This document shows positions 42,800 to 51,724 of a DNA stretch of 51,869 bases, one piece after another. The notes beneath the pieces were generated by a model that saw only the letters and a list, made by a program, of their open reading frames with translations, had not been told where the DNA came from and made no database searches. This stretch comes from Lachnospiraceae bacterium (GTDB lineage Bacteria; Bacillota; Clostridia; Lachnospirales; Lachnospiraceae), in the NCBI GenBank assembly GCA_029338675.1, contig JAQYAV010000132.1, forward strand, positions 1-51,869, written 5' to 3'. A program made the position numbers and the translations under genes. Every line of letters starts with the position of its first letter. Positions within the stretch are counted from its first letter, which is position 1.

Positions 42800-42824
42800 T
42801 TATATATTATACTTGCCCCATAAA

Positions 42825-44375
42825 CTAAATTGTAAGTGAATACTCCTCAAGATTCCAAACCTTGTCAACTAGTCCTTCATAGAAGTCTGGCTCATGACAA
42901 ACAAGTAGTACTGCGCCGTTATATTCCTCAAGTGCTCTTTTTAGCTCAGTTTTAGCATCAACATCAAGATGGTTTGTAGGCTCATCCAAAAGTAAAATAT
43001 TAGTTTCTCTGTTAATTAGCTTGCATAGTCTAACCTTTGCCTGTTCTCCACCTGAAAGTACCTTAACCAAGCTTTCAATATGTTTAGTAGTTAAACCACA
43101 TTTGGCAAGTGCACTTCTTACTTCATACTGTGAGTATGCTGGAAATTCTGTCCAGATTTCTTCAATACAAGTATTGTTTGAAGGAGCTATCTCCTGTTCA
43201 AAATATCCAATTTCAAGATAATCGCCTAAATTAGCTTTCCCAGATATCGGCTTAATTAAACCTAATACACTCTTAAGAAAAGTAGTCTTTCCAATACCAT
43301 TAGTACCTACAATAGCAATCTTCTCACCACGTTCCATTCTTAAATTAATAGGTTTAGACAGTGGCTTTTTGTCATATCCAATAACTAAATCAGTTGTTTC
43401 AAATACCACCTTGCCTGTTGCTCTTGCATTCTTAAAATAAAACTCCGGCTTTGGTTTTTCCTTTGCTAATTCAATTACTTCCATTTTGTCTAGCTTCTTT
43501 TGTCTAGACATTGCCATATTTCTAGTAGCAACACGTGCCTTATTTCTTGCAACAAAATCCTTTAGTTCATCAATTTCTTTTTGTTGCTTCTTATATGCTG
43601 CCTCTAATTGTTTCTGCTTTGCCTCATGTACTTCAAGGAACTTATCATAATCTCCAACATATCTATTAAGTTCCTGATTTTCCATATGATATATTAAATT
43701 CACAACACTATTTAAGAAAGGAATATCATGAGAAATCAATATAAATGCATTTTCATATTCCTGCAAATATCTCTTTAACCACTCAATATGTTGTGCATCC
43801 AAGTAGTTTGTAGGCTCATCTAACAAAAGTATGTCTGGTTTCTCAAGCAAAAGCTTAGCAAGTAAAACCTTTGTTCTTTGTCCTCCACTTAATGCAGTAA
43901 CATCTGTATCTAATCCAAGGGAAGTAAGCTCAAATGCTCTTGCAACCTCTTCAACCTTAGAATCAATAATATAAAAATCATGGCTATCCAACATGTCTTG
44001 CATTGTACCTAACTCTTCCATAAGTACTTCCATTTGCTCTGGATCTGCATCTCCTAATAATCCACATATTTCATTTATTCTTTCTTCTATTTCAAATAAA
44101 TACGAAAATGCTGATCTAAGTACATCTCCTATTGTCATATTCTCTTTGAGTACTGTGTGCTGATCCAGATATCCTACTCGAACATTTTTTGCCCACTCTA
44201 CTGTTCCTTCATCTGGCATAAGCTTACCTGTAACAATGCTCATAAATGTGGACTTACCTTCCCCATTAGCCCCAACTAATCCAATGTGTTCTCCTTTTAG
44301 TAATCTAAAAGAAACATTGTTAAATATCGCTCTATCACCAAAACCATGTGTAAGGTTTGAAACGTTTAATATCAT
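42825..44375 (-). CDS. ABC-F ATPase (YkpA/YbiT-like)
   Basis: 516 aa with two nucleotide-binding domains and no membrane segments. The Walker A motifs are GANGEGKST and GTNGIGKTT; the signatures are LSGGQRTKVLLAKLL and LSGGEQAKVRLCKLI; both Walker B regions read LLLDEPTN(Y/H)LD. A charged linker lies between them (about residues 240-320). ABC-F proteins act on the ribosome, either in translation control or as antibiotic-resistance factors. The overall look is of the YkpA/YbiT housekeeping branch. It is last in a four-gene run led by a TetR regulator, 13 bases after the preceding gene, followed by a terminator. Confidence 0.93.
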   Translation of the reverse strand: MILNVSNLTHGFGDRAIFNNVSFRLLKGEHIGLVGANGEGKSTFMSIVTGKLMPDEGTVEWAKNVRVGYLDQHTVLKENMTIGDVLRSAFSYLFEIEERINEICGLLGDADPEQMEVLMEELGTMQDMLDSHDFYIIDSKVEEVARAFELTSLGLDTDVTALSGGQRTKVLLAKLLLEKPDILLLDEPTNYLDAQHIEWLKRYLQEYENAFILISHDIPFLNSVVNLIYHMENQELNRYVGDYDKFLEVHEAKQKQLEAAYKKQQKEIDELKDFVARNKARVATRNMAMSRQKKLDKMEVIELAKEKPKPEFYFKNARATGKVVFETTDLVIGYDKKPLSKPINLRMERGEKIAIVGTNGIGKTTFLKSVLGLIKPISGKANLGDYLEIGYFEQEIAPSNNTCIEEIWTEFPAYSQYEVRSALAKCGLTTKHIESLVKVLSGGEQAKVRLCKLINRETNILLLDEPTNHLDVDAKTELKRALEEYNGAVLLVCHEPDFYEGLVDKVWNLEEYSLTI

Positions 44376-44388
44376 ACTATCCTCCGTA

Positions 44389-45093
44389 TTACTGATGTAA
44401 TTCTTTTAATATAATGCTTGTTAGCTCGCCTATTGTCTTGCGAATATATTCTTCAATAAGCTTAACATCTAAAACATTACATACCTTATCTTTGTCAAAT
44501 TCTTCTTTATTAGAAATCATTCTATCATATTTGTTTATATCAACATCATAATTGTCTAATGAAAGTAACAATTCGCTGTACTCCTTTTTCAAATCATTAA
44601 CGTGATATTCTTCTTTAATATAGTGCCACAATATATCATAATCCCCATAATATTGCTTATTAGATAAAAACTCGCTTTTAGGATAAATTCTATTAGAATA
44701 GTCAACCTTTGCATATGCAGCCTCAGCTAATAACCTCGTCACGTTCATCTTCTCATCGTAAAAAATAAAATGTTTTTCCCAATATTCACGTATAAACAAC
44801 ATATCGCTGCTCAAATGGCAAAAATATCCTAACAACAAAGGATTATCAAACATATCCTTAACACTTGATATATTATATCTATCATAAAATATACTCATAA
44901 TTGGCTCTCGAAATACACTTTTATACATATCCATATCCCAACAATGACTATAGTATTTGTCTTTTTCATTAATTACATCTGGTAGAAGATTTCCAATAAT
45001 AAACTTATTATAATATTCCTCACTATTATTAATATTACATATTGCTCTATACACATTCTCAGCAATAGCTAAATGAACTATACTACCTGGCAT
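44389..45093 (-). CDS. Zinc-dependent phospholipase C-like protein
   Basis: 234 aa, helical, no signal peptide. MPGSIVHLAIAENVY, the GNLLPDV motif (near residues 34-40) and GYFCHLSSDMLF (near 90) supply His and Asp residues in the pattern of the Zn-dependent phospholipase C/S1-P1 fold. The catalytic function in these small cytosolic homologues is not established. Its ATG overlaps the flavodoxin-like gene by 16 bases, with GAGGGTGTGAG ahead of it. Confidence 0.7.
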   Translation of the reverse strand: MPGSIVHLAIAENVYRAICNINNSEEYYNKFIIGNLLPDVINEKDKYYSHCWDMDMYKSVFREPIMSIFYDRYNISSVKDMFDNPLLLGYFCHLSSDMLFIREYWEKHFIFYDEKMNVTRLLAEAAYAKVDYSNRIYPKSEFLSNKQYYGDYDILWHYIKEEYHVNDLKKEYSELLLSLDNYDVDINKYDRMISNKEEFDKDKVCNVLDVKLIEEYIRKTIGELTSIILKELHQ

Positions 45094-45800
45094 AATCTCA
45101 CACCCTCAAATACCTTTTCATCTAAAAATATATTGCTCATTTTCTCATCTGTCATATTGTCATTAAGCTGATTTTTCTTTTCAAAATAGTAATTTTGATA
45201 ATCAACAATACCTTTTTCACGATTATTTTCAAGAGTCTTTTTCTCCATTATGTTTACAATTCTGTCATGTGTATAGTATTGTATGCTCTCCATAACGGAG
45301 TTTATCTTCTTGTCTAATTCCTTAATTCTCTTGCACTCAGAATCTGTTCTGTTATTTCTTTCTCCTTCAATACATCTAAGATATACATTAGGATTTGCTC
45401 CACACAAATCAAGCATTCTTCTTATTCTATTAACAAGCATCTTATTTTCTAAGACTGCTATCTCGTTAAGCTCATATTTATTACCAGCAATAACAACGTA
45501 TAAATATGTGTTGTTACTTATCTTCAAATTCTTCAAAAATCCCTGAACTGATAAAGATATCCCCCATCTATAGGTTGGAAAAATAATACCCACACTGTCT
45601 GCGGCTAAAACCTCGCCATCGTAATCTGAATATTTCATAATATTTATTTTTCCAACAATATCCTCAAGCTGTGATAATACTTCCCTTGTTGCATCCATTT
45701 TATGAAAATGCCCACCAGAAGGTGGCAAGTCCATTTCTGATACATAAAATACGATATTATTCTGTTTCTTAATAAAACGCTTTTCATTTGTAAGCAACAT
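45078..45800 (-). CDS. Flavodoxin-like protein (EFR1-related)
   Basis: 240 aa. The block VGIIFPTYRWGISLSVQGFLKNL (about residues 70-92) matches the flavodoxin part of EFR1-type flavoproteins. The C-terminal ferredoxin Cys clusters of EFR1 are absent. The usual FMN phosphate loop (YSGTGNS type) is replaced by FYVSEMDLPPSGGHFHK, so flavin binding may be altered or lost. It is second in the TetR operon; AGGAGG overlaps the TetR stop region. Possibly a redox or NAD(P)H-quinone-type accessory protein; substrate unknown. Confidence 0.65.
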   Translation of the reverse strand: MLLTNEKRFIKKQNNIVFYVSEMDLPPSGGHFHKMDATREVLSQLEDIVGKINIMKYSDYDGEVLAADSVGIIFPTYRWGISLSVQGFLKNLKISNNTYLYVVIAGNKYELNEIAVLENKMLVNRIRRMLDLCGANPNVYLRCIEGERNNRTDSECKRIKELDKKINSVMESIQYYTHDRIVNIMEKKTLENNREKGIVDYQNYYFEKKNQLNDNMTDEKMSNIFLDEKVFEGVRLCQVV

Positions 45801-45802
45801 GT

Positions 45803-46426
45803 CTACCTCCTAATCAACGAATCATAAAATGTTCTAAAGGAATATCTTAAATATTCCTCCTTCGTCATCTTGAAATTCTGATCTATGGAATCTCTCTTTC
45901 GCTCTGCCACCTGAATTATTCCGCTAATGGCTGACCAAACATACAACACTGCAGGTTGAATATCCATATCCGTTCTCAGAATCTTCTCATTAACTCCTTT
46001 AGTTAAAAATCTCCTTAGAACATCATTCAATTCGTTATCTCCTGTAGCAAGCGCCATAGGCTTTTTTCTGCTATTGGTAGAATTCTCCTCCCCCATTAAA
46101 GTCGAATAATACTTTGGATACTTTTCTTCAAAAGAAACCAGGCAATCACACATTTTATAATATCCATCTTCGAAATCCTTTTCAGACTCAATACTAACCT
46201 CAATCTCATTTGCCAAGACGGAAATGTAATCACGAACAATTGAATTATAAATGTCTTCTTTGCTTTTGAAATACACATATATAGTTGACTTACTATAATC
46301 TGCTAACTTAGCTATATCATCAACTGTTGTATTCTCTACTCCCTTTGTTTCAAAAAGTTCCTTTGCTGCAGAAAGAATATTGTTCCTATTAAATTGTTCA
46401 AGTGCCTCTTTCTTTCTTGCTCCCAT
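45803..46426 (-). CDS. TetR/AcrR family transcriptional regulator
   Basis: 207 aa. The N-terminal helix-turn-helix is clear: NILSAAKELFETKGVENTTV and DDIAKLADYSKSTIYVYFKS (residues ~14-55). The C-terminal ligand domain is not specific to a known subfamily. As the first gene of the operon with the flavodoxin-like, phospholipase-like and ABC-F genes, it probably represses its own operon. A possible promoter lies upstream (-35 TTGGTG 46477-46472, -10 TATATT 46454-46449, 17-base spacer). Confidence 0.92.
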   Translation of the reverse strand: MGARKKEALEQFNRNNILSAAKELFETKGVENTTVDDIAKLADYSKSTIYVYFKSKEDIYNSIVRDYISVLANEIEVSIESEKDFEDGYYKMCDCLVSFEEKYPKYYSTLMGEENSTNSRKKPMALATGDNELNDVLRRFLTKGVNEKILRTDMDIQPAVLYVWSAISGIIQVAERKRDSIDQNFKMTKEEYLRYSFRTFYDSLIRR

Positions 46427-46641
46427 AAACCCCTCAACAAAAAATCATAATATATAGAATGACTACCTTAACACCAAGTCATCTAATCAAATAATACATA
46501 AGTGATATGCGTTAAAAACAACTGGTATCAAAATTAATCAAACCAAGATTACATTTATTATACCATAAGTTTAATAATAATTCTACATTTTATTTATAGA
46601 AATATCATTTTATTTATTTGATATTTATTACAATTATTGTA
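46427..46641. other. Intergenic region between sigF and the TetR gene
   Basis: 215 AT-rich bases. They contain the possible TetR-gene promoter. I see no terminator for sigF and no clear TetR operator palindrome. Confidence 0.4.
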
Positions 46642-47379
46642 CTAATAGTTCGTTTTTGTGTCAAGCTCTGATTTTATGCGGGTTAACAGCTTTTTTTCTA
46701 GTCTGCTTATCTGGACCTGTGTCATATTTAATTGCTTAGCAACTTCTGTCTGGGTTTTATTTTTGTAGTATCTTAGATATATTAAGCTTCTCTCATTTTT
46801 GTTTAATTTGCTTAATGCTCCTTCAATAATTATCTTGTTAAACAACCTTTCTTGTTCTTTTTCACCCGCCCCCTCCTCACAAACTCTTTCTAAAAGCATT
46901 ACCTCCTTTCCATCTTTTCCATAGGTTGTTTGATATAAGGATTCAACTTCTTTATTTGCCTCAAAGGCTTCTATTATTTCTTCAATACTTAATCCGCTTT
47001 TTTCAGACAATTCTTCTATAGATGGTTCTTTTCCATAAGCATTTGTATATTCTTCTCTTATTTGACTAATCCTGTATCCATTTTGTTTTAATATTCTTGA
47101 AACCTTAATCATTCCGTTATCTCTCAAAAATCTTTTTATTTCTCCCGTAATAAGTGGTACTGCATAAGTAGAAAATTTAACATTATACGAAACATCAAAC
47201 CGCTTAATCGCTTTAAGCAAACCTATGCACCCTATTTGATATATTTCTTCTAAATCATAGCCTCTTCCAACAAATCTTCTTGCTACGCTCCATACTAATC
47301 CTTGGTTATCCTCCACTATTTTTTCTGCAGCATCCTGATTACCATTTTTCGCTCGTATCAAAAGATCTGTTTCATTCAT
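46642..47379 (-). CDS. sigF: RNA polymerase sporulation sigma factor F (SpoIIAC)
   Basis: 245 aa. Region 2 is intact (GYDLEEIYQIGCIGLLKAIKRFD, NVKFSTYAVPLITGEIKRFL), as are region 3 and region 4 (YYKNKTQTEVAKQLNMTQVQISRLEKK helix-turn-helix). Sigma-F is the first forespore-specific sigma factor; SpoIIAB holds it inactive until SpoIIAA releases it. Its ATG follows the spoIIAB stop directly (TAAATG). Order spoIIAA-spoIIAB-sigF is the classical operon. Confidence 0.97.
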   Translation of the reverse strand: MNETDLLIRAKNGNQDAAEKIVEDNQGLVWSVARRFVGRGYDLEEIYQIGCIGLLKAIKRFDVSYNVKFSTYAVPLITGEIKRFLRDNGMIKVSRILKQNGYRISQIREEYTNAYGKEPSIEELSEKSGLSIEEIIEAFEANKEVESLYQTTYGKDGKEVMLLERVCEEGAGEKEQERLFNKIIIEGALSKLNKNERSLIYLRYYKNKTQTEVAKQLNMTQVQISRLEKKLLTRIKSELDTKTNY

Positions 47380-47823
47380 TTAATCTAAAAGATGACTCTC
47401 TTCACCTATCTCCTTCCACATTTTTACTTTAGTTCCTTTCTCTGGTTTAGAAATAACTTCTATTTTATTCATCATAGCTTCCATAAAAGAAAATCCCATT
47501 CCCGACCTATCTTGTTCAGGCTTAGTTGTATAAAGTGGTTCCATAGCTTTTTCAACATTATCTATTCCCCTTCCATAATCAGTTATCTCTAAATAAAGAC
47601 TTCTATCTACAACCCTGGCATATATTTCTATCTTTCCTACTCCTCTTTCATACCCATGTATTATTGAATTAGTAACAGCTTCAGATACAGCAGTCTTTAC
47701 ATCGAGAACCTCCTCTAGTGTTGGATTTGTTGTAGACATAAATGCAGCCACAACAATTCTTGCAAAGCTTTCATTTTGAGCTATACTATTCAGTTCCAAT
47801 TTCATCTCATTTGCGTTATCCAT
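47380..47823 (-). CDS. spoIIAB: Anti-sigma F factor and serine kinase SpoIIAB
   Basis: 147 aa from the ATG at 47823, five bases after GGAGG; an upstream GTG would include that site. GHKL ATP-binding fold: N box EAVTNSIIHGY, G1 DYGRGI, G2 RSGMGFSFMEA. It binds sigma-F with ATP and phosphorylates SpoIIAA. It lies 20 bases after spoIIAA. Confidence 0.97.
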   Translation of the reverse strand: MDNANEMKLELNSIAQNESFARIVVAAFMSTTNPTLEEVLDVKTAVSEAVTNSIIHGYERGVGKIEIYARVVDRSLYLEITDYGRGIDNVEKAMEPLYTTKPEQDRSGMGFSFMEAMMNKIEVISKPEKGTKVKMWKEIGEESHLLD

Positions 47824-47843
47824 AATATCCTCCACATTATTTT

Positions 47844-48194
47844 TTATTGTTTTGTAACTTCCGAAATGCTATTTAATTTTTCAACTATTCTATATATTCC
47901 TGACATTAGTAATAACTTATCTATTGATTCATTCATATTTATTACGCAAGTTTTTCCTCCCATATCACATATCTTTCTATATCTTCCTGTTATTAAGCCA
48001 ATCCCCGAGCTATCCATAAATTCCGTTAAACTGAAATCAAAAACAATTATTTCAACTTGTTCCTTACGAAATATATTTTCAGTTTTACTTTTAATATAAT
48101 CAGCATAATAATGATCTAATTCCTTAGGCAGATAATATATCAAGCACCCATCTTTAATTTCATAAAGCTTTGTTTTATTCTTTTCTTCACTCAT
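47844..48194 (-). CDS. spoIIAA: Anti-sigma F factor antagonist SpoIIAA
   Basis: 116 aa STAS-domain protein. FMDSSGIGLITGRYR (about residues 59-73) carries the conserved Ser pair that includes the residue phosphorylated by SpoIIAB. Dephosphorylated SpoIIAA displaces sigma-F. The ribosome-binding site is weak (GAGA). I could not find a clear sigma-H promoter between the gene and the terminator at 48271. Confidence 0.95.
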   Translation of the reverse strand: MSEEKNKTKLYEIKDGCLIYYLPKELDHYYADYIKSKTENIFRKEQVEIIVFDFSLTEFMDSSGIGLITGRYRKICDMGGKTCVINMNESIDKLLLMSGIYRIVEKLNSISEVTKQ

Positions 48195-48270
48195 ATAAAA
48201 ATATTCTCGTGCTGCCTTTTTATAACAACAGCTACCATCCTTTCTTTTCCTGATTAATTTTGTTTAAAAT

Positions 48271-48311
48271 AAAAAAACACGAAAGACAACCTTCGTCATC
48301 TTTCGTGTTTT
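48271..48311 (-). terminator. Terminator after the TPR protein gene
   Basis: Arms AAAACACGAAAGA (48274-48286) and TCTTTCGTGTTTT (48299-48311), perfect 13-base stem with a T run on the minus strand. It also insulates spoIIAA. Confidence 0.9.
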
Positions 48312-48324
48312 ACATACGTATTAT

Positions 48325-49479
48325 CTATTCACCATTAATCAAATCATTAATGTCTTCATCAGACATTTCATGTTCAAAAGAAGAATAATCTGGTAATGGA
48401 TTTTTGTTTTTCTTTTCTTTTTCTTTTTCTTTTGCATAATCAGTATTTATCTGATCAATCTGCTTTTCTAATTCAGATATCTGTGTATTCTTATCTGCTA
48501 GTTCCTCACTATAAGTTTTAATTATCTTTTCATTTTCAGCCTTTAGCTTCTTTTTTTGTGCTGGAACAACTGCAAAATAAAGAAGAAATACTCCAAGCAC
48601 TAATCCAACTAATACATATAGACCTGAATATCTGGCAAAACCAATCTCTCCAAATTCTCCAGTTTTAACTAGCTTAGTTTTACTTTTGTCAATTATATCC
48701 CTAAACAAATTCTTAAGCGAATTATCTCTGGTTACATTAGTTACTACCAAAGGAATATCTCCTTTTGTTGCAGCAGCTTCTTCTAGAAAATCATCATCTA
48801 ACAAACCATCATTTTCAACTGATTCTGATCTCATATGGATAATATTCTCATCAGTATCACCCATTTCATGTAAATAGTGAATTGCAACAGGGTTTGCCTT
48901 ATCGATTTTAAGGACTCTTCGTAAGGTCACTCTTGCTTTCTCATAATTCTCAAGCTTTATATATAATAATGCAAGTAATAAGTATCCTTTAACAAAGTGA
49001 GCATTTAATGCAATTGTAGATTTAAGCTGTATAATAGCCAAATCATATTCTCCGCGATATGCATAATCTAATGCCATATTATATTTCTTCGCTAATTGAT
49101 CTACATTTTCTAGCTCTATGGCATCTTTCTTAAGTTCCTTAAGAAATCTTGTTGCATCGTTGTTTGTCTCTTGATAATTAACACTCATAACCCAGTGGCT
49201 TAATGCAACAACAACTTCTCCCATCTCATAATGAATAAGACCAATTAAATTTCTGGCAAGAACATTTCGTTTGTTATATCTAAGCGCCATATTGAGTGAT
49301 TCAATTGCGCCTGACAAATCTCTTGCCATAGCCTTATCGTATCCAACATTATAGTGATAGTTAGAAGTATTATATGCTTTCTTAATTACGCTAAGATGCA
49401 TATAACAACCCGAACAATATCCATTTTTTCTAACAGGTGCCCCACAATTAGGACACAAAACTGGTCTACGTGTTGCCAT
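48325..49479 (-). CDS. Zinc-ribbon / TPR membrane protein
   Basis: 384 aa. The N-terminus has a zinc ribbon (LCPNCGAPVRKNGYCSGC, residues 8-25, four Cys). TPR-like helix pairs run from ~40 to 215 (for example DLSGAIESLNMALRYNKRNV, GEYDLAIIQLKSTIALNAHF, ENYEKARVTLRRVLKIDKAN). One membrane helix is at ~285-305 (SGLYVLVGLVLGVFLLYFAV), then a coiled coil (AENEKIIKTYSEELADKNTQ) and an acidic end. Probably a membrane scaffold with TPRs inside and the coiled coil outside. The client is unknown. It follows a 60-aa gene by two bases. Confidence 0.85.
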   Translation of the reverse strand: MATRRPVLCPNCGAPVRKNGYCSGCYMHLSVIKKAYNTSNYHYNVGYDKAMARDLSGAIESLNMALRYNKRNVLARNLIGLIHYEMGEVVVALSHWVMSVNYQETNNDATRFLKELKKDAIELENVDQLAKKYNMALDYAYRGEYDLAIIQLKSTIALNAHFVKGYLLLALLYIKLENYEKARVTLRRVLKIDKANPVAIHYLHEMGDTDENIIHMRSESVENDGLLDDDFLEEAAATKGDIPLVVTNVTRDNSLKNLFRDIIDKSKTKLVKTGEFGEIGFARYSGLYVLVGLVLGVFLLYFAVVPAQKKKLKAENEKIIKTYSEELADKNTQISELEKQIDQINTDYAKEKEKEKKNKNPLPDYSSFEHEMSDEDINDLINGE

Positions 49480-49481
49480 AA

Positions 49482-49664
49482 CTATCTCCTTACAATGCTA
49501 TTAAGCTGTCCACCAGCATTCATATTTGCATTTTTAATCTCTTGAGTCATCTGCATAACAATATCACTAATATCCTTTAAGTCATTGCTATATATTGCTT
49601 CTTCTGCTTGATTAACCTCAAGTATAGGTTGAAATCTTTTAAGTTCTTCTTCAAAATTAATCAT
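49482..49664 (-). CDS. Small 60-aa helical protein upstream of the TPR gene
   Basis: 60 aa, acidic at the start (NFEEELKRFQPILEVNQAEE), no membrane segment. A strong GGAGG lies eight bases before the ATG. It is two bases from the next gene, which makes it a real, probably co-translated gene. It may partner the TPR protein. No family recognised. Confidence 0.65.
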   Translation of the reverse strand: MINFEEELKRFQPILEVNQAEEAIYSNDLKDISDIVMQMTQEIKNANMNAGGQLNSIVRR

Positions 49665-49717
49665 GTATTATCCTCCGCATACTATTACAAATCATACAAT
49701 CCACTAAGCCTTGATAT

Positions 49718-51073
49718 CTATTGCATTTCCTTAATGCTTCCAATAAGATATAAGGACCCAACACAAAACAATATATCATCGGCACTAACAGCAGATTTAT
49801 AGCCTGCGTTATATGTATTATTAATATTATCATCTGAAAATATCTTAATAGGAATACCACCTTTTTTATTCGTATAATGCTTAAAAAGTGCTGCTATGTA
49901 TTCTGCAGATATTCCACGTTCTGAATTAAGAGAAGTTACATATACTTCAATTAAATCTAGTCTATCACAGAGCATCTCAATCATTGGAACATAATCTTTA
50001 TCTCCAGATACGGCAAATAATAGCCTAATCTTTTTATTGGGATACTCATAATTAACGCTTTCAATAAATCTGTCAATAGCATCAGTATTATGTGCACCAT
50101 CCAAAATCACATTTTTATTGAGCATCTCCATTCTACCTGGCCAATAAAAATTATCCATTGCAAGCTGTATTTTATCTTCTTCAATACCTCCTAGGCATCC
50201 CAGCAATGTATTACATATTTCAATAGCAGTTGCCGCATTATCAACCTGATACTTTGCTCCTCCAACTTTTAGTTTGATATTTTCGTATCTATAATAACTA
50301 GTGTAATAAGAAAAATCAATGGTTTTATCTGTAAATTCATTTATTAAATATTCCGAATTTGCGACATTTATTGCCTTCGCACATCTAGAAATTGCTATTT
50401 CGTTAATTATTTTGTCAGCTGAAGCTTCACCAGTATTATATATTACAGGCACATTAAATTTGATTATTCCAGCCTTTTCAGCTGCTATATCCTCTATTGT
50501 TTCCCCTAAATATTTTGTATGGTCAAGTCCTATAGATGTAATTCCTGTAACAAGCGGCTCCACAATATTAGTTGCATCTAATCTTCCACCTAAGCCTGTC
50601 TCATAAACAATATAATCCACAATGCACTTGTCAAAATAAACTGCTGAAATAGCAAAAATAAATTCAAAGAAGGACAAATGAAGCATTCCCTCATCAACTG
50701 ACTCATCAACCGCTTGTTTTACAATCAAAAAGCATTCCAAAAAATCATCATCAGAAATATCATAGTTATCTATTTTAGTTCTATCTTCTGACAATTTTGA
50801 AGTTGTAATTCTTTCATTAATCTTTACAAGATGAGGTGATGTAAAGCACCCAACTGAATATCCACAAGAACAGAGTATATTCTTAACAAACTGAACTGTA
50901 GAGCCTTTTCCATTTGTTCCAGCAATATGAATAATTCTTTTGTTTTTTTCTGGATGTCCAAGCTTATTCATAACATATAACAGATTATCCTTACCAGTCT
51001 TATGTCTTCCATCTGTCTGTATCCCAAACTTTGGAATATCCATTATATAATTTACCGCTTCCTCAAATAACAT
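49718..51073 (-). CDS. folC: Folylpolyglutamate synthase / dihydrofolate synthase
   Basis: 451 aa, Mur-ligase fold. Walker A-like IHIAGTNGKGSTVQF (residues ~46-60), SPHLVKINERI (folate-binding loop), TGLGGRLDATNIV, and the C-domain ILDGAHNTDAI. It adds glutamate to folates, and may also make dihydrofolate. The start is two bases after the queF stop (TAATTATG), so the two are translated together. Confidence 0.96.
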   Translation of the reverse strand: MLFEEAVNYIMDIPKFGIQTDGRHKTGKDNLLYVMNKLGHPEKNKRIIHIAGTNGKGSTVQFVKNILCSCGYSVGCFTSPHLVKINERITTSKLSEDRTKIDNYDISDDDFLECFLIVKQAVDESVDEGMLHLSFFEFIFAISAVYFDKCIVDYIVYETGLGGRLDATNIVEPLVTGITSIGLDHTKYLGETIEDIAAEKAGIIKFNVPVIYNTGEASADKIINEIAISRCAKAINVANSEYLINEFTDKTIDFSYYTSYYRYENIKLKVGGAKYQVDNAATAIEICNTLLGCLGGIEEDKIQLAMDNFYWPGRMEMLNKNVILDGAHNTDAIDRFIESVNYEYPNKKIRLLFAVSGDKDYVPMIEMLCDRLDLIEVYVTSLNSERGISAEYIAALFKHYTNKKGGIPIKIFSDDNINNTYNAGYKSAVSADDILFCVGSLYLIGSIKEMQ

Positions 51074-51075
51074 AA

Positions 51076-51570
51076 TTATCTATTATCCACCTTTTCTGGG
51101 TAAAGGTCATGATTAGCCATTCTATTAAATGCAACCTCTTCCCACTTTGTTCCCTTACGTCCATAATTGCAATATGGATCAATAGAAATGCCTCCACGAG
51201 GAGTAAACTTTCCCCATACTTCTATATACTTTGGATCCATTAATTTAATCAAATCCTTCATAATAACGTTAACACAATCTTCGTGGAAATCGCCATGATT
51301 TCTGAAGCTAAATAAATATAGCTTTAAAGATTTACTTTCTACCATTTTAACATCTGGAACATATGAAATGTATATAGTAGCAAAATCTGGTTGTCCTGTA
51401 ATTGGACATAAGCTTGTAAATTCGGGACAGTTAAATTTCACAAAGTAATCATTGTCCTGATGTTTATTAATAAATGTTTCTAAGATGTCACTAGAATAAT
51501 CAAAATTATACTTCACGTTTTGATTACCAAGTAATGAAATTCCTTCTACTTCCTTCTCATTTCTCGACAT
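51076..51570 (-). CDS. queF: NADPH-dependent 7-cyano-7-deazaguanine reductase
   Basis: 164 aa, the short (unimodular, type I) Que[24 protein letters not shown] (near residues 47-69) contains the catalytic Cys of SLCP and the following Asp. [21 protein letters not shown] is the QueF signature. It reduces preQ0 to preQ1 for queuosine tRNA modification. AAAAGGAGTG precedes the ATG. I looked for a preQ1 riboswitch upstream and saw none. Confidence 0.97.
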   Translation of the reverse strand: MSRNEKEVEGISLLGNQNVKYNFDYSSDILETFINKHQDNDYFVKFNCPEFTSLCPITGQPDFATIYISYVPDVKMVESKSLKLYLFSFRNHGDFHEDCVNVIMKDLIKLMDPKYIEVWGKFTPRGGISIDPYCNYGRKGTKWEEVAFNRMANHDLYPEKVDNR

Positions 51571-51724
51571 TTTTATTCACTCCTTTTACATTGGATAAAT
51601 GCTTATAAAGGAACATTGTAATATATTTATCACAATATGCCAATATTATTTCAATAGACTTCGTCGAATTATAGCTGTTTTTTATTTGGATAAGTTTTTG
51701 CAAATTGCTTTTCAACAGTTTTAT

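Noticed and set aside
48195-48270. Sigma-H promoter of the spoIIA operon
   Set aside because: An AGGA and a GAAT are present, but not at the N14 spacing expected.
51571-51720. preQ1 riboswitch upstream of queF
   Set aside because: No preQ1-I type loop or pseudoknot tail and no preQ1-II pattern is visible.
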